A DNA stretch of 13,995 bases from Gordonia sp. UBA5067 (GCF_002414845.1 NZ_DIAX01000069.1:18290-32284); one strand, 5' to 3'; numbered from the stretch's first letter, positions 5,750 through 13,415 are shown. The notes: generated by a model from the letters alone, not told the origin. Numbers and translations: made by a program.

Positions 5750-6549
5750 TGATCGAGCCGCAGACCGTGATCGCTGCGCTCACCGTGCAGTGGGCCGCGC
5801 TTCGAGATCTCTTCGCCACCCTCTCCGCCGACCAGTTGGCCGCCCCGTCGGTCCTGCCAGGGTGGTCGAACTCAGACATCCTGGGCCACGTGATCGGTAC
5901 GGAGAGCCTGTTGGCGGGACTTCCCGTGCCGGTACACGACGTTGCGGGGCGCGCCCATGTTCGCAACCCGATTGGAGAGCTGAACGAGCAGTGGCTGGAG
6001 GAGTTCCGCGGATTGGGGCCGGCGGCACTGTTGGCGGCATTCGACGCCATCACCGCCGAGCGGACCAGGTCACTGGCCGCCATGTCCGCCGACGACCTCG
6101 CCGCCGAAACCATGACCCCGGCCGGACCGGGCAGCTATGCGCGGTTCATGCGGATCCGCGTGTTCGACTGCTGGATCCACGAACTCGATGTGCGCGACGG
6201 CGTGGGTCTGGTGCCACCGCACGACTCGGGCCCGGCTGCGGTCGCCGTCGAGGAGGTCGCGGCGGCGCTGCCGTATGTGCTGGCCAAGCGTGCAGGAGTG
6301 CCGGTCGGAACGACCGTCGTCGTCGAACTGACCGGACTGGTGCAGCAGACCCTCGCCGTCGAGGTCGCCGACCGGGCGCACCTGGTATCGCCAGCCGCGG
6401 TCGGGCCCGACGTGGTGGCGACCGTCGATACGTGTGAGTTCTTCCGGCTCGTCGGCGGACGGCGGGACGCGGCGCCATCGGCGGTGCACATCAGCGGCGA
6501 TCGCGGCCTAGGCGATCGGATTGTTGCGAACCTCGCCTACACGATCTAG
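5749..6549 (+). CDS. Maleylpyruvate isomerase-family (DinB-like, mycothiol-dependent) protein
   Basis: This 266-residue cytoplasmic protein has the MDMPI N-terminal / DinB-like four-helix bundle used by many mycothiol-dependent enzymes of actinobacteria. Typical features are the N-terminal helix LRDLFATLSADQLAAPSVLPGWS, the GHVIGTE segment with metal-ligand candidates His47 and Glu52, and the FDCWIHELDVRDG segment with Asp140, His144 and Asp147. The part after about residue 165 is a smaller alpha/beta domain of the MDMPI C-terminal kind. The true substrate is unknown; only a minority of this family are maleylpyruvate isomerases. ATG 5749 overlaps the GH1 stop. The 3' end overlaps the convergent spermidine-synthase-like gene by 42 nt. 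Coupling to a secreted glycosidase is not an obvious pathway link. Confidence 0.85.
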   Translation: MIEPQTVIAALTVQWAALRDLFATLSADQLAAPSVLPGWSNSDILGHVIGTESLLAGLPVPVHDVAGRAHVRNPIGELNEQWLEEFRGLGPAALLAAFDAITAERTRSLAAMSADDLAAETMTPAGPGSYARFMRIRVFDCWIHELDVRDGVGLVPPHDSGPAAVAVEEVAAALPYVLAKRAGVPVGTTVVVELTGLVQQTLAVEVADRAHLVSPAAVGPDVVATVDTCEFFRLVGGRRDAAPSAVHISGDRGLGDRIVANLAYTI

Positions 6550-7353
6550 CAGCGGCGCTGCGCCGCCGGCGAAGGCGCGGGCCCGGTCTCGGTCGAGGAT
6601 CTGGGCCGGCAGGGGATCGGACAGCAGGGCGCGGGTCAACGATGCCGTGGCGACGATGGGCTCGTGAGCGGCTGCGATGACCACGTTGCCGGTGCGGCGT
6701 CCCTTGAGCATGGCCGCGTCGGCGATGACTGCGACATGCGCGAAGACGCCGGCGATGGTGGCGACCTCGGCACGCGCCAGTCGCAGTCCCCGGTCGTCGG
6801 CGCAATTGACGAGGTACATTCCGCCGGTGTCGAGGAGGGCGGCAACTGCCTCGGTGAACTCGACGGTGGTCAGGTGGGTCGGTGCCCGTTCTCCACGGAA
6901 CGCATCGCGGACGACGATGTCCCTGGTTCCAGGGGTAAGCCCCTCAGCGACGGCGCGCGCGTCACCGACCCGGATTCGCAATGCCGGGGCGCGCGGCAGA
7001 TCGAACCATTCGCGCGCATAGGTGGCCAGTGCCGCATCAATCTCGACGGCAACCTGTCGTGCCCCCTCGTAGCGGTGGTCGAGAAAGCGGGGTAGCGCAC
7101 ACGCGGCGGCCCCCAGGTGCAGCACGCGCGGCCCGCGCGAGGCGAAGTCGAAATGCTCGTCGATGACGAGCGCCATCTGGCGCATGTACTCGAAATCGAG
7201 TCGGCGCGGGTCGTCGGGGTCGATGTGACTGCTCTCGGCGCCGTTGATGCGGACGAGCCAGCCACCGTCCGACGGCGACAACTCCGCGGTGCCGGTGTCG
7301 ATCGGGTAGAGGCCCGGGACGGGGCCGGTGCTGCGCGGTGCCACTCGGCCCAT
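6508..7353 (-). CDS. Spermidine synthase-like (methyltransferase-fold) protein
   Basis: This 281-residue Rossmann-fold protein belongs to the spermidine synthase-like group common in actinobacteria. The nucleotide-binding motif is VLHLGAAACALPRFL (77-91), followed by the acidic strand end VAVEID with Glu104 and GDAR with Asp131. The region that carries the catalytic aspartate in true polyamine aminopropyltransferases reads DIVVRDAFRGERAPTHL here (145-161), so the standard YDxIxxDxxDP pattern is not conserved and true spermidine synthesis is doubtful. It has no membrane segments, unlike the fused MFS versions. ATG 7353 is preceded by a weak GGTGG. The start is only 26 bp from the divergent cobD start, and the 3' end overlaps the convergent MDMPI-family gene by 42 nt. 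Confidence 0.82.
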   Translation of the reverse strand: MGRVAPRSTGPVPGLYPIDTGTAELSPSDGGWLVRINGAESSHIDPDDPRRLDFEYMRQMALVIDEHFDFASRGPRVLHLGAAACALPRFLDHRYEGARQVAVEIDAALATYAREWFDLPRAPALRIRVGDARAVAEGLTPGTRDIVVRDAFRGERAPTHLTTVEFTEAVAALLDTGGMYLVNCADDRGLRLARAEVATIAGVFAHVAVIADAAMLKGRRTGNVVIAAAHEPIVATASLTRALLSDPLPAQILDRDRARAFAGGAAPLLDRVGEVRNNPIA

Positions 7354-7367
7354 TCTATTGCCACCGA

Positions 7368-7373
7368 TACGAT
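7368..7373 (+). promoter_or_regulatory. Candidate -10 element, leaderless cobD mRNA
   Basis: TACGAT is followed by 6 nt and then ATG 7380. There is no Shine-Dalgarno site before the ATG. The same TANNNT-N6/7-start pattern recurs before other genes of the window. Confidence 0.45.
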
Positions 7374-7379
7374 CGCGAT

Positions 7380-8297
7380 ATGAGGACTGCGGCGGGGATA
7401 GCCGTTGGGGCGCTGGCCGACTCGGTCATCGGTGATCCACTCCGGTGGCATCCGGTGGCCGGCTTCGGTCGCCTGGCGGCCGCGCTGGAGCGACGTGCCT
7501 ATGCGCCGACGCGGGTGCGCGGCGCGGCTTTCACCGCGATCTGCGTGGGAATGGCCGCGCTTGCCGGGGGCGTCCTCGGTCGATTGGGCGCCCTTGGCGT
7601 CGCGGTGGCGACGTGGACCGCGCTGGGCGGACGGTCGCTGGCCGACGTGGGTGCGGCGCTGGCCGACGCATTGGATGCCGGCGACATCGAGTCGGCGCGC
7701 GCCCTGGTGCCGAGTCTGTGTGGGCGCGATCCCGCGGCGCTCGACGAGGGGGGTATCTGCCGGGCAGCGGTCGAGTCGATCGCGGAGAACACCTCCGATG
7801 CCGCGGTCGCGCCGCTGCTCGCGGCCGCGGTTGCCGGTGCACCCGGGGTGTTGGCGTACCGCGCCATCAACACGCTCGACGCGATGGTCGGCTACCGCAC
7901 CGACCGCTACCGCGAATTCGGCTGGGCCAGTGCTCGTCTGGATGACGTGGCGAACTATCTTCCCGCGCGGCTGACTGGTGGCCTCGCCGTGGTATGCGGT
8001 TCCCGGGCCGGGGCAGCGGTGCACACGTGGCGCCGGGACGCCCGCCGGCATCCGAGCCCCAATGCCGGGGTCGTCGAGGCGGCGTTTGCGGGATCTCTCG
8101 GCATTGCGCTCGGCGGCGCCACCGCCTATCACGGCTACGTCGAGGATCGGCCGGTGCTCGGCGAGGGACCTGGTCCGGGGGTGGCGGATTTGCGGGCGGC
8201 CGTGCGGTTGTCACGGCGTGTTCGGGCCGGTGCAACGGTGATCGCCGTCGTCGTGGCGCTCAGCCGTGTCCGTAGCGGTCGGCGAGCTTGCGCTTGA
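7380..8297 (+). CDS. cobD: Adenosylcobinamide-phosphate synthase CobD/CbiB
   Basis: This 305-residue integral membrane enzyme attaches the aminopropanol side chain to adenosylcobyric acid in cobalamin synthesis. CobD/CbiB signatures are clear: GDPLRWHPV (18-26), ESIAENTSDAAVAPL (132-146), RAINTLDAMVGY (161-172), DDVANYLPARL (188-198) and HPSPNAG (224-230). Hydrophobic segments lie near 46-82, 143-160, 232-248 and 284-295. ATG 7380 aligns with the expected short N-terminus; the frame is open to 7338, but that extension has no support. It lies 26 bp from the divergent spermidine-synthase-like gene. Its end overlaps the convergent SURF1 gene by 38 nt. CobC, the enzyme family thought to supply its aminopropanol partner, is encoded about 1.5 kb downstream. 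Confidence 0.95.
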   Translation: MRTAAGIAVGALADSVIGDPLRWHPVAGFGRLAAALERRAYAPTRVRGAAFTAICVGMAALAGGVLGRLGALGVAVATWTALGGRSLADVGAALADALDAGDIESARALVPSLCGRDPAALDEGGICRAAVESIAENTSDAAVAPLLAAAVAGAPGVLAYRAINTLDAMVGYRTDRYREFGWASARLDDVANYLPARLTGGLAVVCGSRAGAAVHTWRRDARRHPSPNAGVVEAAFAGSLGIALGGATAYHGYVEDRPVLGEGPGPGVADLRAAVRLSRRVRAGATVIAVVVALSRVRSGRRACA

Positions 8298-9216
8298 CTT
8301 CCCCGTCGGCGGCCTCGACCGCGGGCGCGGAACCGATCTTTTGTCGCTGTTTGGTTCCGGTGGCGAATCCGGCCGCGCGCATCCGGTCCTTGACGCCAGT
8401 GGCCGACGTGCCACCGTCGGGCGCGGCCGACGGCTGTGCGGCCGCCTCCCGCTGCCGGCGGCGCTGCCGGATCTCGGTGTACAGGAAGTACGCGACGCCG
8501 AGCGGCGCCATGATGCCGAACGCGAGCCACTGCAGGCCGTAGGAGAGGTAGGGGCCGGTCTCGAGCTGCGGGAGGGTGATGGGGTTGAGTGAGCCGGGCT
8601 GGTCTGTAGACAGTTGCAGGTAGAACGGCGCCAGCTTGGTGCCCAGCGCGCGGCCGGCGTCGGCGGGGTCGATGGAGTAGGCGGTCATGGTGCCGTCGAT
8701 GGGTGCGACGCCGCGGGTGGGGCTGGTTCCTTCGCTGGCCCGGATGCGTGCGGTGATCTGTACCGGGCCTGCCGGTGGGGCGGCGACCTCGGGTATCGCG
8801 GCCGCCTTCGACGGGCGCACAAATCCACGGTTCACCAGGTAGGTCGCCTCGCCGGTCTGGAATGCGGTGAGCACCTCGACGGCCGGTTGGCCGTCGATGC
8901 TGCGCAGCCGCAAGAGGACCTGCTGCTCGGGCCGGTAGCGTCCGGTCAGGGTCACTGCGCGCCATTCGGTCTGCGGATCGAACCCGGCCGAACCGTGAAC
9001 CACCTGGTCAAGGGGTGTCGGCGGAGTGACCACCGCATGGCGGATGAGTTCGTTGCGATGGGTGGTCGACGAGTTCTTCCCGAGCTGCCAGGGCGCCAGC
9101 ACGGAGAAGCACAGGGCCGCAAAGGCGACGACGGCGATGCCCAGGGCGATCCAGCCGGGCCGCAGCACGAGGCGCAGCACCGACGGGCGGGCGGCGGAAG
9201 TGGTGGGCGCCGACAT
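8260..9216 (-). CDS. SURF1 family cytochrome oxidase biogenesis protein
   Basis: This 318-residue membrane protein of the SURF1/Shy1 family is linked to maturation (heme a insertion) of cytochrome c oxidase; it is the counterpart of Rv2235. It has the SURF1 plan: a transmembrane helix at about 23-42 followed by APWQLGKN, a periplasmic domain with LVNRGFVRP (127-135), and a second helix at about 227-247 introduced by GPYLSYGLQWLAFG. The cytoplasmic tail is long and basic (about 70 residues) and ends in KLADRYGHG, close to the terminal motif of the mycobacterial protein. ATG 9216 is preferred because GAGG lies 5 nt upstream; GTG 9222 would overlap the ptpA stop codon and add two residues. It follows ptpA directly on the same strand, so the two are probably co-transcribed. 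Confidence 0.92.
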   Translation of the reverse strand: MSAPTTSAARPSVLRLVLRPGWIALGIAVVAFAALCFSVLAPWQLGKNSSTTHRNELIRHAVVTPPTPLDQVVHGSAGFDPQTEWRAVTLTGRYRPEQQVLLRLRSIDGQPAVEVLTAFQTGEATYLVNRGFVRPSKAAAIPEVAAPPAGPVQITARIRASEGTSPTRGVAPIDGTMTAYSIDPADAGRALGTKLAPFYLQLSTDQPGSLNPITLPQLETGPYLSYGLQWLAFGIMAPLGVAYFLYTEIRQRRRQREAAAQPSAAPDGGTSATGVKDRMRAAGFATGTKQRQKIGSAPAVEAADGEVKRKLADRYGHG

Positions 9217-9218
9217 AC

Positions 9219-9704
9219 TCACCTCGCCACGGATTCGTGCAACTGCCCCCGAACCCAGTCGAGGATGCCCGGGACGGCGGCTTCGATGAGTTGCCGGGTC
9301 TGTGCGAAGTCGTCGGCGGTCCCGTAATACGGGTCGGGGACGTCAGCCTCCGGATCCGAGGCGGGGTCGAAGTCGCGGACCAGCCGGACGCGGCCGCCCA
9401 GCCGTTTGCGCGCCAGGACGCGAAGGTGTCCGGAATCCATCGCGAGGATCAGGTCGGCGGCGACATGTGTCGGGCCCAGCTGGGCGGCGACGTGGCCGTC
9501 CGGATAGCCGTGGGCGAGCAACTCGGTGCGAGCACGGTTGTCGGCCGGCTGACCCACGTGCCAGCCGCTCGTACCGGCACTGACGACGTCGACCGCCTCG
9601 GCCAGACCATCGCGTGCCAGGGCATGCCGCAAGATGTTCTGTCCCATGGGCGATCGGCAGATGTTGCCGGTGCACACCACACAGATGAGAAGTTTCGCAG
9701 TCAT
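9219..9704 (-). CDS. ptpA: Low-molecular-weight protein tyrosine phosphatase (PtpA-like)
   Basis: This 161-residue LMW-PTPase is a homologue of M. tuberculosis PtpA (Rv2234), which is exported and acts on host and bacterial proteins. The P-loop CTGNICRS (11-18) gives catalytic Cys11 and Arg17, and the general-acid motif DPYYG (124-128) gives Asp124 with the adjacent tyrosines 126 and 127 that are phosphorylated in the mycobacterial protein. No signal peptide is visible. ATG 9704 follows a G-rich GGTGGGGCG. It is upstream of and abuts the SURF1 gene. In M. tuberculosis its kinase gene ptkA lies next to it; here cobC is divergent only 57 bp away and no ptkA is present. Confidence 0.94.
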   Translation of the reverse strand: MTAKLLICVVCTGNICRSPMGQNILRHALARDGLAEAVDVVSAGTSGWHVGQPADNRARTELLAHGYPDGHVAAQLGPTHVAADLILAMDSGHLRVLARKRLGGRVRLVRDFDPASDPEADVPDPYYGTADDFAQTRQLIEAAVPGILDWVRGQLHESVAR

Positions 9705-9749
9705 CGCCCCACCAGCCTACGGGTGGCGGAGAGCCGATGCTCGGGTCGG

Positions 9750-9755
9750 TACGCT
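9750..9755 (+). promoter_or_regulatory. Candidate -10 element, leaderless cobC mRNA
   Basis: TACGCT is followed by 6 nt and then ATG 9762, the same arrangement as at cobD. No Shine-Dalgarno site is present before the ATG. Confidence 0.45.
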
Positions 9756-9761
9756 CGCGGC

Positions 9762-10778
9762 ATGGATCCGGACCGGCACGGCGACGCCGACGCGCAACCC
9801 GGAATGATCGATTTTGCCGTGAACGTGCGACCAGGGCCGCCGGAGTTCGTCGCGCAGGCGCTCGTGGCGGCCGTCGGCAACCTCGCCGCCTATCCGAGCC
9901 CCGCCGATGACGAGACCACCCGGGCGGCCCTGGCGCATCTGCACGGCCGAACGTCCGACGAGGTGTTGCTGCTCAACGGGGCCGAGGAGGGGTTCGAGCT
10001 GGTGGCCGGTCTCGGTCTGCGGCACGCGGCCGTCCTCGTCCCGTCTTTCACTGAGCCGGTGTCGCTGCTGCGCCGGTCCGGGGCCCGTGTCACCGAGGTC
10101 GTGGGTACCGCCCCGTGGCGGCTGGTCGATGTGTGTGCCGACATCCCCGCCGACGCCGATCTCGTCGTAGTCGGCAACCCGACCAATCCGACATCGGTCA
10201 GTCATCGCGCCGGCGACGTACTGTCCCTGAGGTCCGGCGGGCGATTGCTCGTCGTCGACGAGGCGTTCGCCGATCTCACCGGCGAATCGGTGGCCGACTA
10301 TCGCCACGACGACCTCGTGGTGTTGCGCAGCGTGACAAAGACGTTTGGACTGGCCGGGCTGCGCGCCGGATATCTGCTGGCGGCACCGGCGGTGATCACG
10401 AAGCTGACGAAGCGGCGGCGCGCGTGGCCGGTGGACTCGCCGACGATGGTCGCGCTTCGCGCCTGTGCGAGCCCGCAGGGGCAGGCTTACGCCGCCGAAC
10501 AGGCGGCGATCGTGGCCGTCGAGCGCGCCTACCTGTGCGGGTGCCTGCGGGCGGCGGGGTTCACCCTCCCGGTACCGCCGGCCGCGCCGTTCGTCTTGGC
10601 CCGGCACGCCGCGGCGAGCGCGATCCGGGCCGGCCTGGCACGGCGCGGATTTGCCGTGCGCAGCGCGGAGAACTTCACTGGGCTCTCGGCGCAGTACCTC
10701 CGTTTCGCGGTCCGCGAGCGTTCCGTCGTCGATGATTTGTCCCAGGCGTTGGATTCGGTGATGAAGGAGATCGCATGA
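9762..10778 (+). CDS. cobC: CobC-like class I/II PLP aminotransferase (threonine-phosphate decarboxylase-type)
   Basis: This 338-residue PLP enzyme is of the CobC/CobD-Salmonella type (counterpart of Rv2231c), thought to provide the aminopropanol moiety used by cobinamide-phosphate synthase. Fold-type I landmarks are [10 protein letters not shown] (18-27), [10 protein letters not shown] (71-80), GNPTNPT (138-144), [10 protein letters not shown] (165-174), and the Schiff-base lysine region [15 protein letters not shown] (190-204) with Lys193 and Arg201. ATG 9762 gives the normal family N-terminus; the frame is open far upstream through antisense ptpA sequence, which is not coding. Its TGA overlaps the start of the Nif3-like gene (ATGA), so translation is coupled. 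Histidinol-phosphate aminotransferase is the main alternative, but length and context favour CobC. Confidence 0.88.
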   Translation: MDPDRHGDADAQPGMIDFAVNVRPGPPEFVAQALVAAVGNLAAYPSPADDETTRAALAHLHGRTSDEVLLLNGAEEGFELVAGLGLRHAAVLVPSFTEPVSLLRRSGARVTEVVGTAPWRLVDVCADIPADADLVVVGNPTNPTSVSHRAGDVLSLRSGGRLLVVDEAFADLTGESVADYRHDDLVVLRSVTKTFGLAGLRAGYLLAAPAVITKLTKRRRAWPVDSPTMVALRACASPQGQAYAAEQAAIVAVERAYLCGCLRAAGFTLPVPPAAPFVLARHAAASAIRAGLARRGFAVRSAENFTGLSAQYLRFAVRERSVVDDLSQALDSVMKEIA

Positions 10779-11884
10779 CCGTCACGCTGGCGCAGATTGT
10801 CGCCGACCTGGATGCGGCCTACCCGCCGCGGCTCGCGCAGAACTGGGATTCGGTCGGGTTAGTGTGCGGCGATCCGGCAGCGCCGGTGGTGCGCGCCCTC
10901 GTCTGTGTGGATGTGACCCCCGCAGTGGTGGCCCGGGCCGTGGCCGATGGCTGCGAACTCGTCGTCGCACATCACCCGCTCCTGCTGCGGGGGGTGGACA
11001 GTGTCGCCACGACGACCCCCAAAGGGGCGCTGATCCACACGCTGATTCGCGCCGGATGCGCCCTGTACACCGCTCACACCAACGCCGACAGTGCCCGCCC
11101 CGGCGTTTCCGACGCTCTCGCCGATCTACTGGGACTTCAGAGAACCGTTGCGCTGCAACCCATTCCGTCCGAGCTGGACAAGTGGATCGTGATGGTCCCA
11201 GTCGGCGCTGCGGAGTCGGTGCGGGCCGCGCTGTTTGCGGCCGGGGCCGGGGCGATCGGCGACTACCGGCGCTGCTCGTGGTCGGTCGTCGGCACCGGGC
11301 AATTCGAGCCGCTGCCCGGCGCGTCGCCGACGATCGGGGCGGTCGGCATCCTGTCGGAGGTGGCCGAGGCGCGCATTGAGGTCGTCGCGCCCCGTGGTGC
11401 GCGCGCGGGATTGCTCGCAGCGCTGCGGGCCGCGCATCCGTACGAGGAACCGGCGTTTGACGTGGTGGAACTGGCCGGCTTGCCGAGCGGGGTCGGCCTG
11501 GGCCGGGTTGGTGAGCTCGACAAGGAGATGTCGCTGCGCGAGTTCGTCGCATTCGCCCGCCAGCGGCTGCCCGGCGCCGCCTGGGGGATCCGCGCGGCCG
11601 GCGACCCCGATCGCCGGCTGCGGCGCATCGCGGTGTGCGGCGGGGCCGGCGACTCGCTCATCGGGGCTGCCGCCGCCGCGGGCGCCGACGCCTTCGTGAC
11701 CGGCGACCTGCGTCATCATGTGGTCGACGAGGCGCTGCGGGCGGGCGGACCAGCACTGATTGACGCCGGCCATTGGGCCACCGAGTTTCCGTGGTGTGCG
11801 CAGGCGGTCGGGTTGCTTGCGGCACTGGGAGTCGATGCGGCCGCGTACCCCGAACCGACCGATCCGTTCGTACTGCACGCCTAG
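10775..11884 (+). CDS. Nif3-like dinuclear metal-centre protein (NIF3/YbgI/YqfO family)
   Basis: This 369-residue conserved protein of the Nif3 family (counterpart of Rv2230c) forms hexamers around a dinuclear metal site. It is often annotated as GTP cyclohydrolase 1 type 2, though its role is uncertain. Metal ligands are visible as AHHPLL (His66, His67), HTNAD (His101, Asp105) and, near the C-terminus, DAGHWATE (His333, Glu337). Between the two halves, about residues 135-235, lies the extra PII/ACT-like domain found in the longer YqfO-type members; it includes [10 protein letters not shown] (221-230). The start overlaps the cobC stop by ATGA, with AAGGAGA about 6 nt upstream. A strong hairpin follows 13 nt after the stop codon. 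Confidence 0.93.
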   Translation: MTVTLAQIVADLDAAYPPRLAQNWDSVGLVCGDPAAPVVRALVCVDVTPAVVARAVADGCELVVAHHPLLLRGVDSVATTTPKGALIHTLIRAGCALYTAHTNADSARPGVSDALADLLGLQRTVALQPIPSELDKWIVMVPVGAAESVRAALFAAGAGAIGDYRRCSWSVVGTGQFEPLPGASPTIGAVGILSEVAEARIEVVAPRGARAGLLAALRAAHPYEEPAFDVVELAGLPSGVGLGRVGELDKEMSLREFVAFARQRLPGAAWGIRAAGDPDRRLRRIAVCGGAGDSLIGAAAAAGADAFVTGDLRHHVVDEALRAGGPALIDAGHWATEFPWCAQAVGLLAALGVDAAAYPEPTDPFVLHA

Positions 11885-11897
11885 TGCGGCCCAACCC

Positions 11898-11915
11898 GTC
11901 GCCGGGTCCGGCGAC
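11898..11915 (+). terminator. Strong GC hairpin after the cobC-nif3 operon
   Basis: GTCGCCGG (11898-11905) and CCGGCGAC (11908-11915) are perfectly complementary, as an 8-bp stem (or a 6-bp stem with a 6-nt loop), just after the Nif3-like stop codon. No U-tract follows. Such U-less hairpins are proposed terminators in mycobacteria, and the position supports that reading. Confidence 0.5.
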
Positions 11916-11979
11916 AATCAGGTGCAGACCCCGAAGGCGAACGTCGGCGCGGCGGTGATCGCCGAGGGGTAAGCCTGCT

Positions 11980-11993
11980 GCGGAATCTTCCGC
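11980..11993. promoter_or_regulatory. Inverted repeat overlapping the expected -35 position of the zinc-ribbon gene
   Basis: GCGGAA-TC-TTCCGC is a perfect 6-bp inverted repeat with a 2-bp centre. With the -10 candidate TACACT at 12009-12014, the -35 region would fall at about 11986-11991, inside this repeat. It could be an operator for the zinc-ribbon/phosphatase operon. Confidence 0.4.
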
Positions 11994-12008
11994 GGGCGCG
12001 GCGGGAAG

Positions 12009-12014
12009 TACACT
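12009..12014 (+). promoter_or_regulatory. Candidate -10 element, near-leaderless mRNA of the zinc-ribbon gene
   Basis: TACACT is followed by 7 nt and then ATG 12022. No Shine-Dalgarno site precedes the ATG, so a leaderless transcript is likely. Confidence 0.45.
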
Positions 12015-12021
12015 CGCGCAG

Positions 12022-12771
12022 ATGAAAGTCGACGCGGCGCGGCAGCGCATCATGCTCGAAGTGGCCGAGGTCGACGCCGACCTCGCCAAACTGCGCCACC
12101 GGCGCGCGAACCTTCCCGAAGAGCAGGAAGTCGCCGAGATCGACAAGCGGATTGGCGTCGCCCGTGATGACGCGGTCCGCGCCGACATTGCCGCGCAAGA
12201 CCTCGACCGCGAGTATAAGCGGCTCGAAGCGGAAGTCAGCGGAATGCGTAGCCGTGAGGCACACGACGCCGAACTGCTGAATCAAGCCGGGGTCGCACCC
12301 AAAGCCCTCTCGGAACTACAGCACGAACTCGCCGGTCTGGTGCGCCGCCGCAGTGCCGCCGAGGACGACTTGCTCGACCTCATGGAACAGCAGGAGGCGA
12401 CGTCGGCCGAACACGACCGGGCACAGGCAGTGGTCGTCGCACTGGAGGCCGAAGCGGCCGATGCGGGTGCCCGTCGCGGCGTCGTGGCACTCGAGGCCGA
12501 TGGACGAATCGCCGATTTGGCGACGCGACGCGCCGCGATCGTTGCCGACGCACCAGCAGAACTGCTGGCGGTCTACGACCGACAACAGGCCCACGGCAAG
12601 CCGGGCGCCGGGCTCCTGCGGCAGGGACGGTGCGGGGGGTGCAGGATGGAGTTGGACCGTGGCACGCTGTCGAAGATTGCCGCTGCCGCCGCAGACGAGG
12701 TGGTGCGCTGCGAGGAATGTGGCGCGTTGTTGATTCGCACGAATGAGTCGGGTCTCAAGGCCGGTGGCTGA
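12022..12771 (+). CDS. Coiled-coil protein with C-terminal zinc ribbon (zf-RING_7 type)
   Basis: This 249-residue protein is the counterpart of Rv2229c. Residues 1 to about 175 are rich in Ala, Glu, Asp and Arg with heptad-like spacing and should form a long helical coiled-coil hairpin. The C-terminal part carries two CxxC knuckles, CGGC (204-207) and CEEC (230-233), that should bind one zinc ion. Proteins of this plan are widespread; a nucleic-acid or protein-tethering role has been suggested but not settled. ATG 12022 has a TACACT -10 candidate 7 nt upstream. The next gene starts within its last codons, so the two are coupled. Confidence 0.92.
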   Translation: MKVDAARQRIMLEVAEVDADLAKLRHRRANLPEEQEVAEIDKRIGVARDDAVRADIAAQDLDREYKRLEAEVSGMRSREAHDAELLNQAGVAPKALSELQHELAGLVRRRSAAEDDLLDLMEQQEATSAEHDRAQAVVVALEAEAADAGARRGVVALEADGRIADLATRRAAIVADAPAELLAVYDRQQAHGKPGAGLLRQGRCGGCRMELDRGTLSKIAAAAADEVVRCEECGALLIRTNESGLKAGG

Positions 12772-13393
12772 GTCGACCCGGTTGGTGCTGTTGCGCCACG
12801 GCCAGACAGCATTGTCGGTCGATCGCCGCTACTCCGGCAGGGATGACGTGGCGCTGACCGAGATCGGGATCGACCAGGCGGCTCGGGCTGCGGGCCGCCT
12901 CGCCAACTGGCCGATTGCGGCTATCGTCACGTCGCCGCTGCGGCGGGCCAGACAGTCGGCTGCGCCGCTCGCCGCCGCCACGGGTCTACCGGTCACCGTT
13001 GACGAGGGGCTCATAGAAACCGACTTCGGTCAGTGGGAGGGCCTCACCTTCACCGAGGCCTCCCAGCGCGACCCCGAACTGCATCGCGCGTGGCTGCGTG
13101 ATGCGACGGTGGAGCCGCCCGGAGGCGAGAGCTTTGCCGCCGCCGAACGCCGGATCGCCGATGCCCGTGCGGCCATCGTCGCCGATCATCCTGGACAGGT
13201 CGTCGTGCTGGTCACCCATGTCACGCCGATCAAGTCCATGCTCCGGGTGGCGATGCACGTCGGTCCCGAACTGCTGTACGGACTGCACCTGGATCTGGCC
13301 TCAGTGTCGGTGGTGGAGTTTTTCGGCGACGGCGGTTCAGTGGGACGGCTCGTCAACGACACCTCTCATCTGCGCAGCTATCCACTCGCCTAG
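12764..13393 (+). CDS. Histidine phosphatase family protein (phosphoglycerate mutase-like; alpha-ribazole phosphatase-like)
   Basis: This 209-residue phosphatase forms a phosphohistidine intermediate. It has the RHG signature (11-13) with catalytic His12, SPLRRARQ (57-64) with Arg60, the acid residue in LIETDFGQWEG (83-93, Glu85), and VTHVTPIK (150-157) with the second histidine, His152. Related proteins act as acid phosphatases or as alpha-ribazole phosphatases of cobalamin synthesis; the cob genes upstream make the latter plausible but not proven. I prefer GTG 12764, which overlaps the upstream stop by 8 nt; ATG 12743 would add 7 residues. In M. tuberculosis the equivalent gene (Rv2228c) encodes an RNase HI domain fused in front of this domain; that domain is absent here. 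Confidence 0.9.
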   Translation: MAESTRLVLLRHGQTALSVDRRYSGRDDVALTEIGIDQAARAAGRLANWPIAAIVTSPLRRARQSAAPLAAATGLPVTVDEGLIETDFGQWEGLTFTEASQRDPELHRAWLRDATVEPPGGESFAAAERRIADARAAIVADHPGQVVVLVTHVTPIKSMLRVAMHVGPELLYGLHLDLASVSVVEFFGDGGSVGRLVNDTSHLRSYPLA

Positions 13394-13415
13394 CGGCGTT
13401 GGGCGGGGAGATGTG

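Noticed and set aside
9237..9761. Upstream extension of the cobC frame across ptpA
   Set aside because: It is antisense to the well-defined phosphatase; the family N-terminus begins at ATG 9762.
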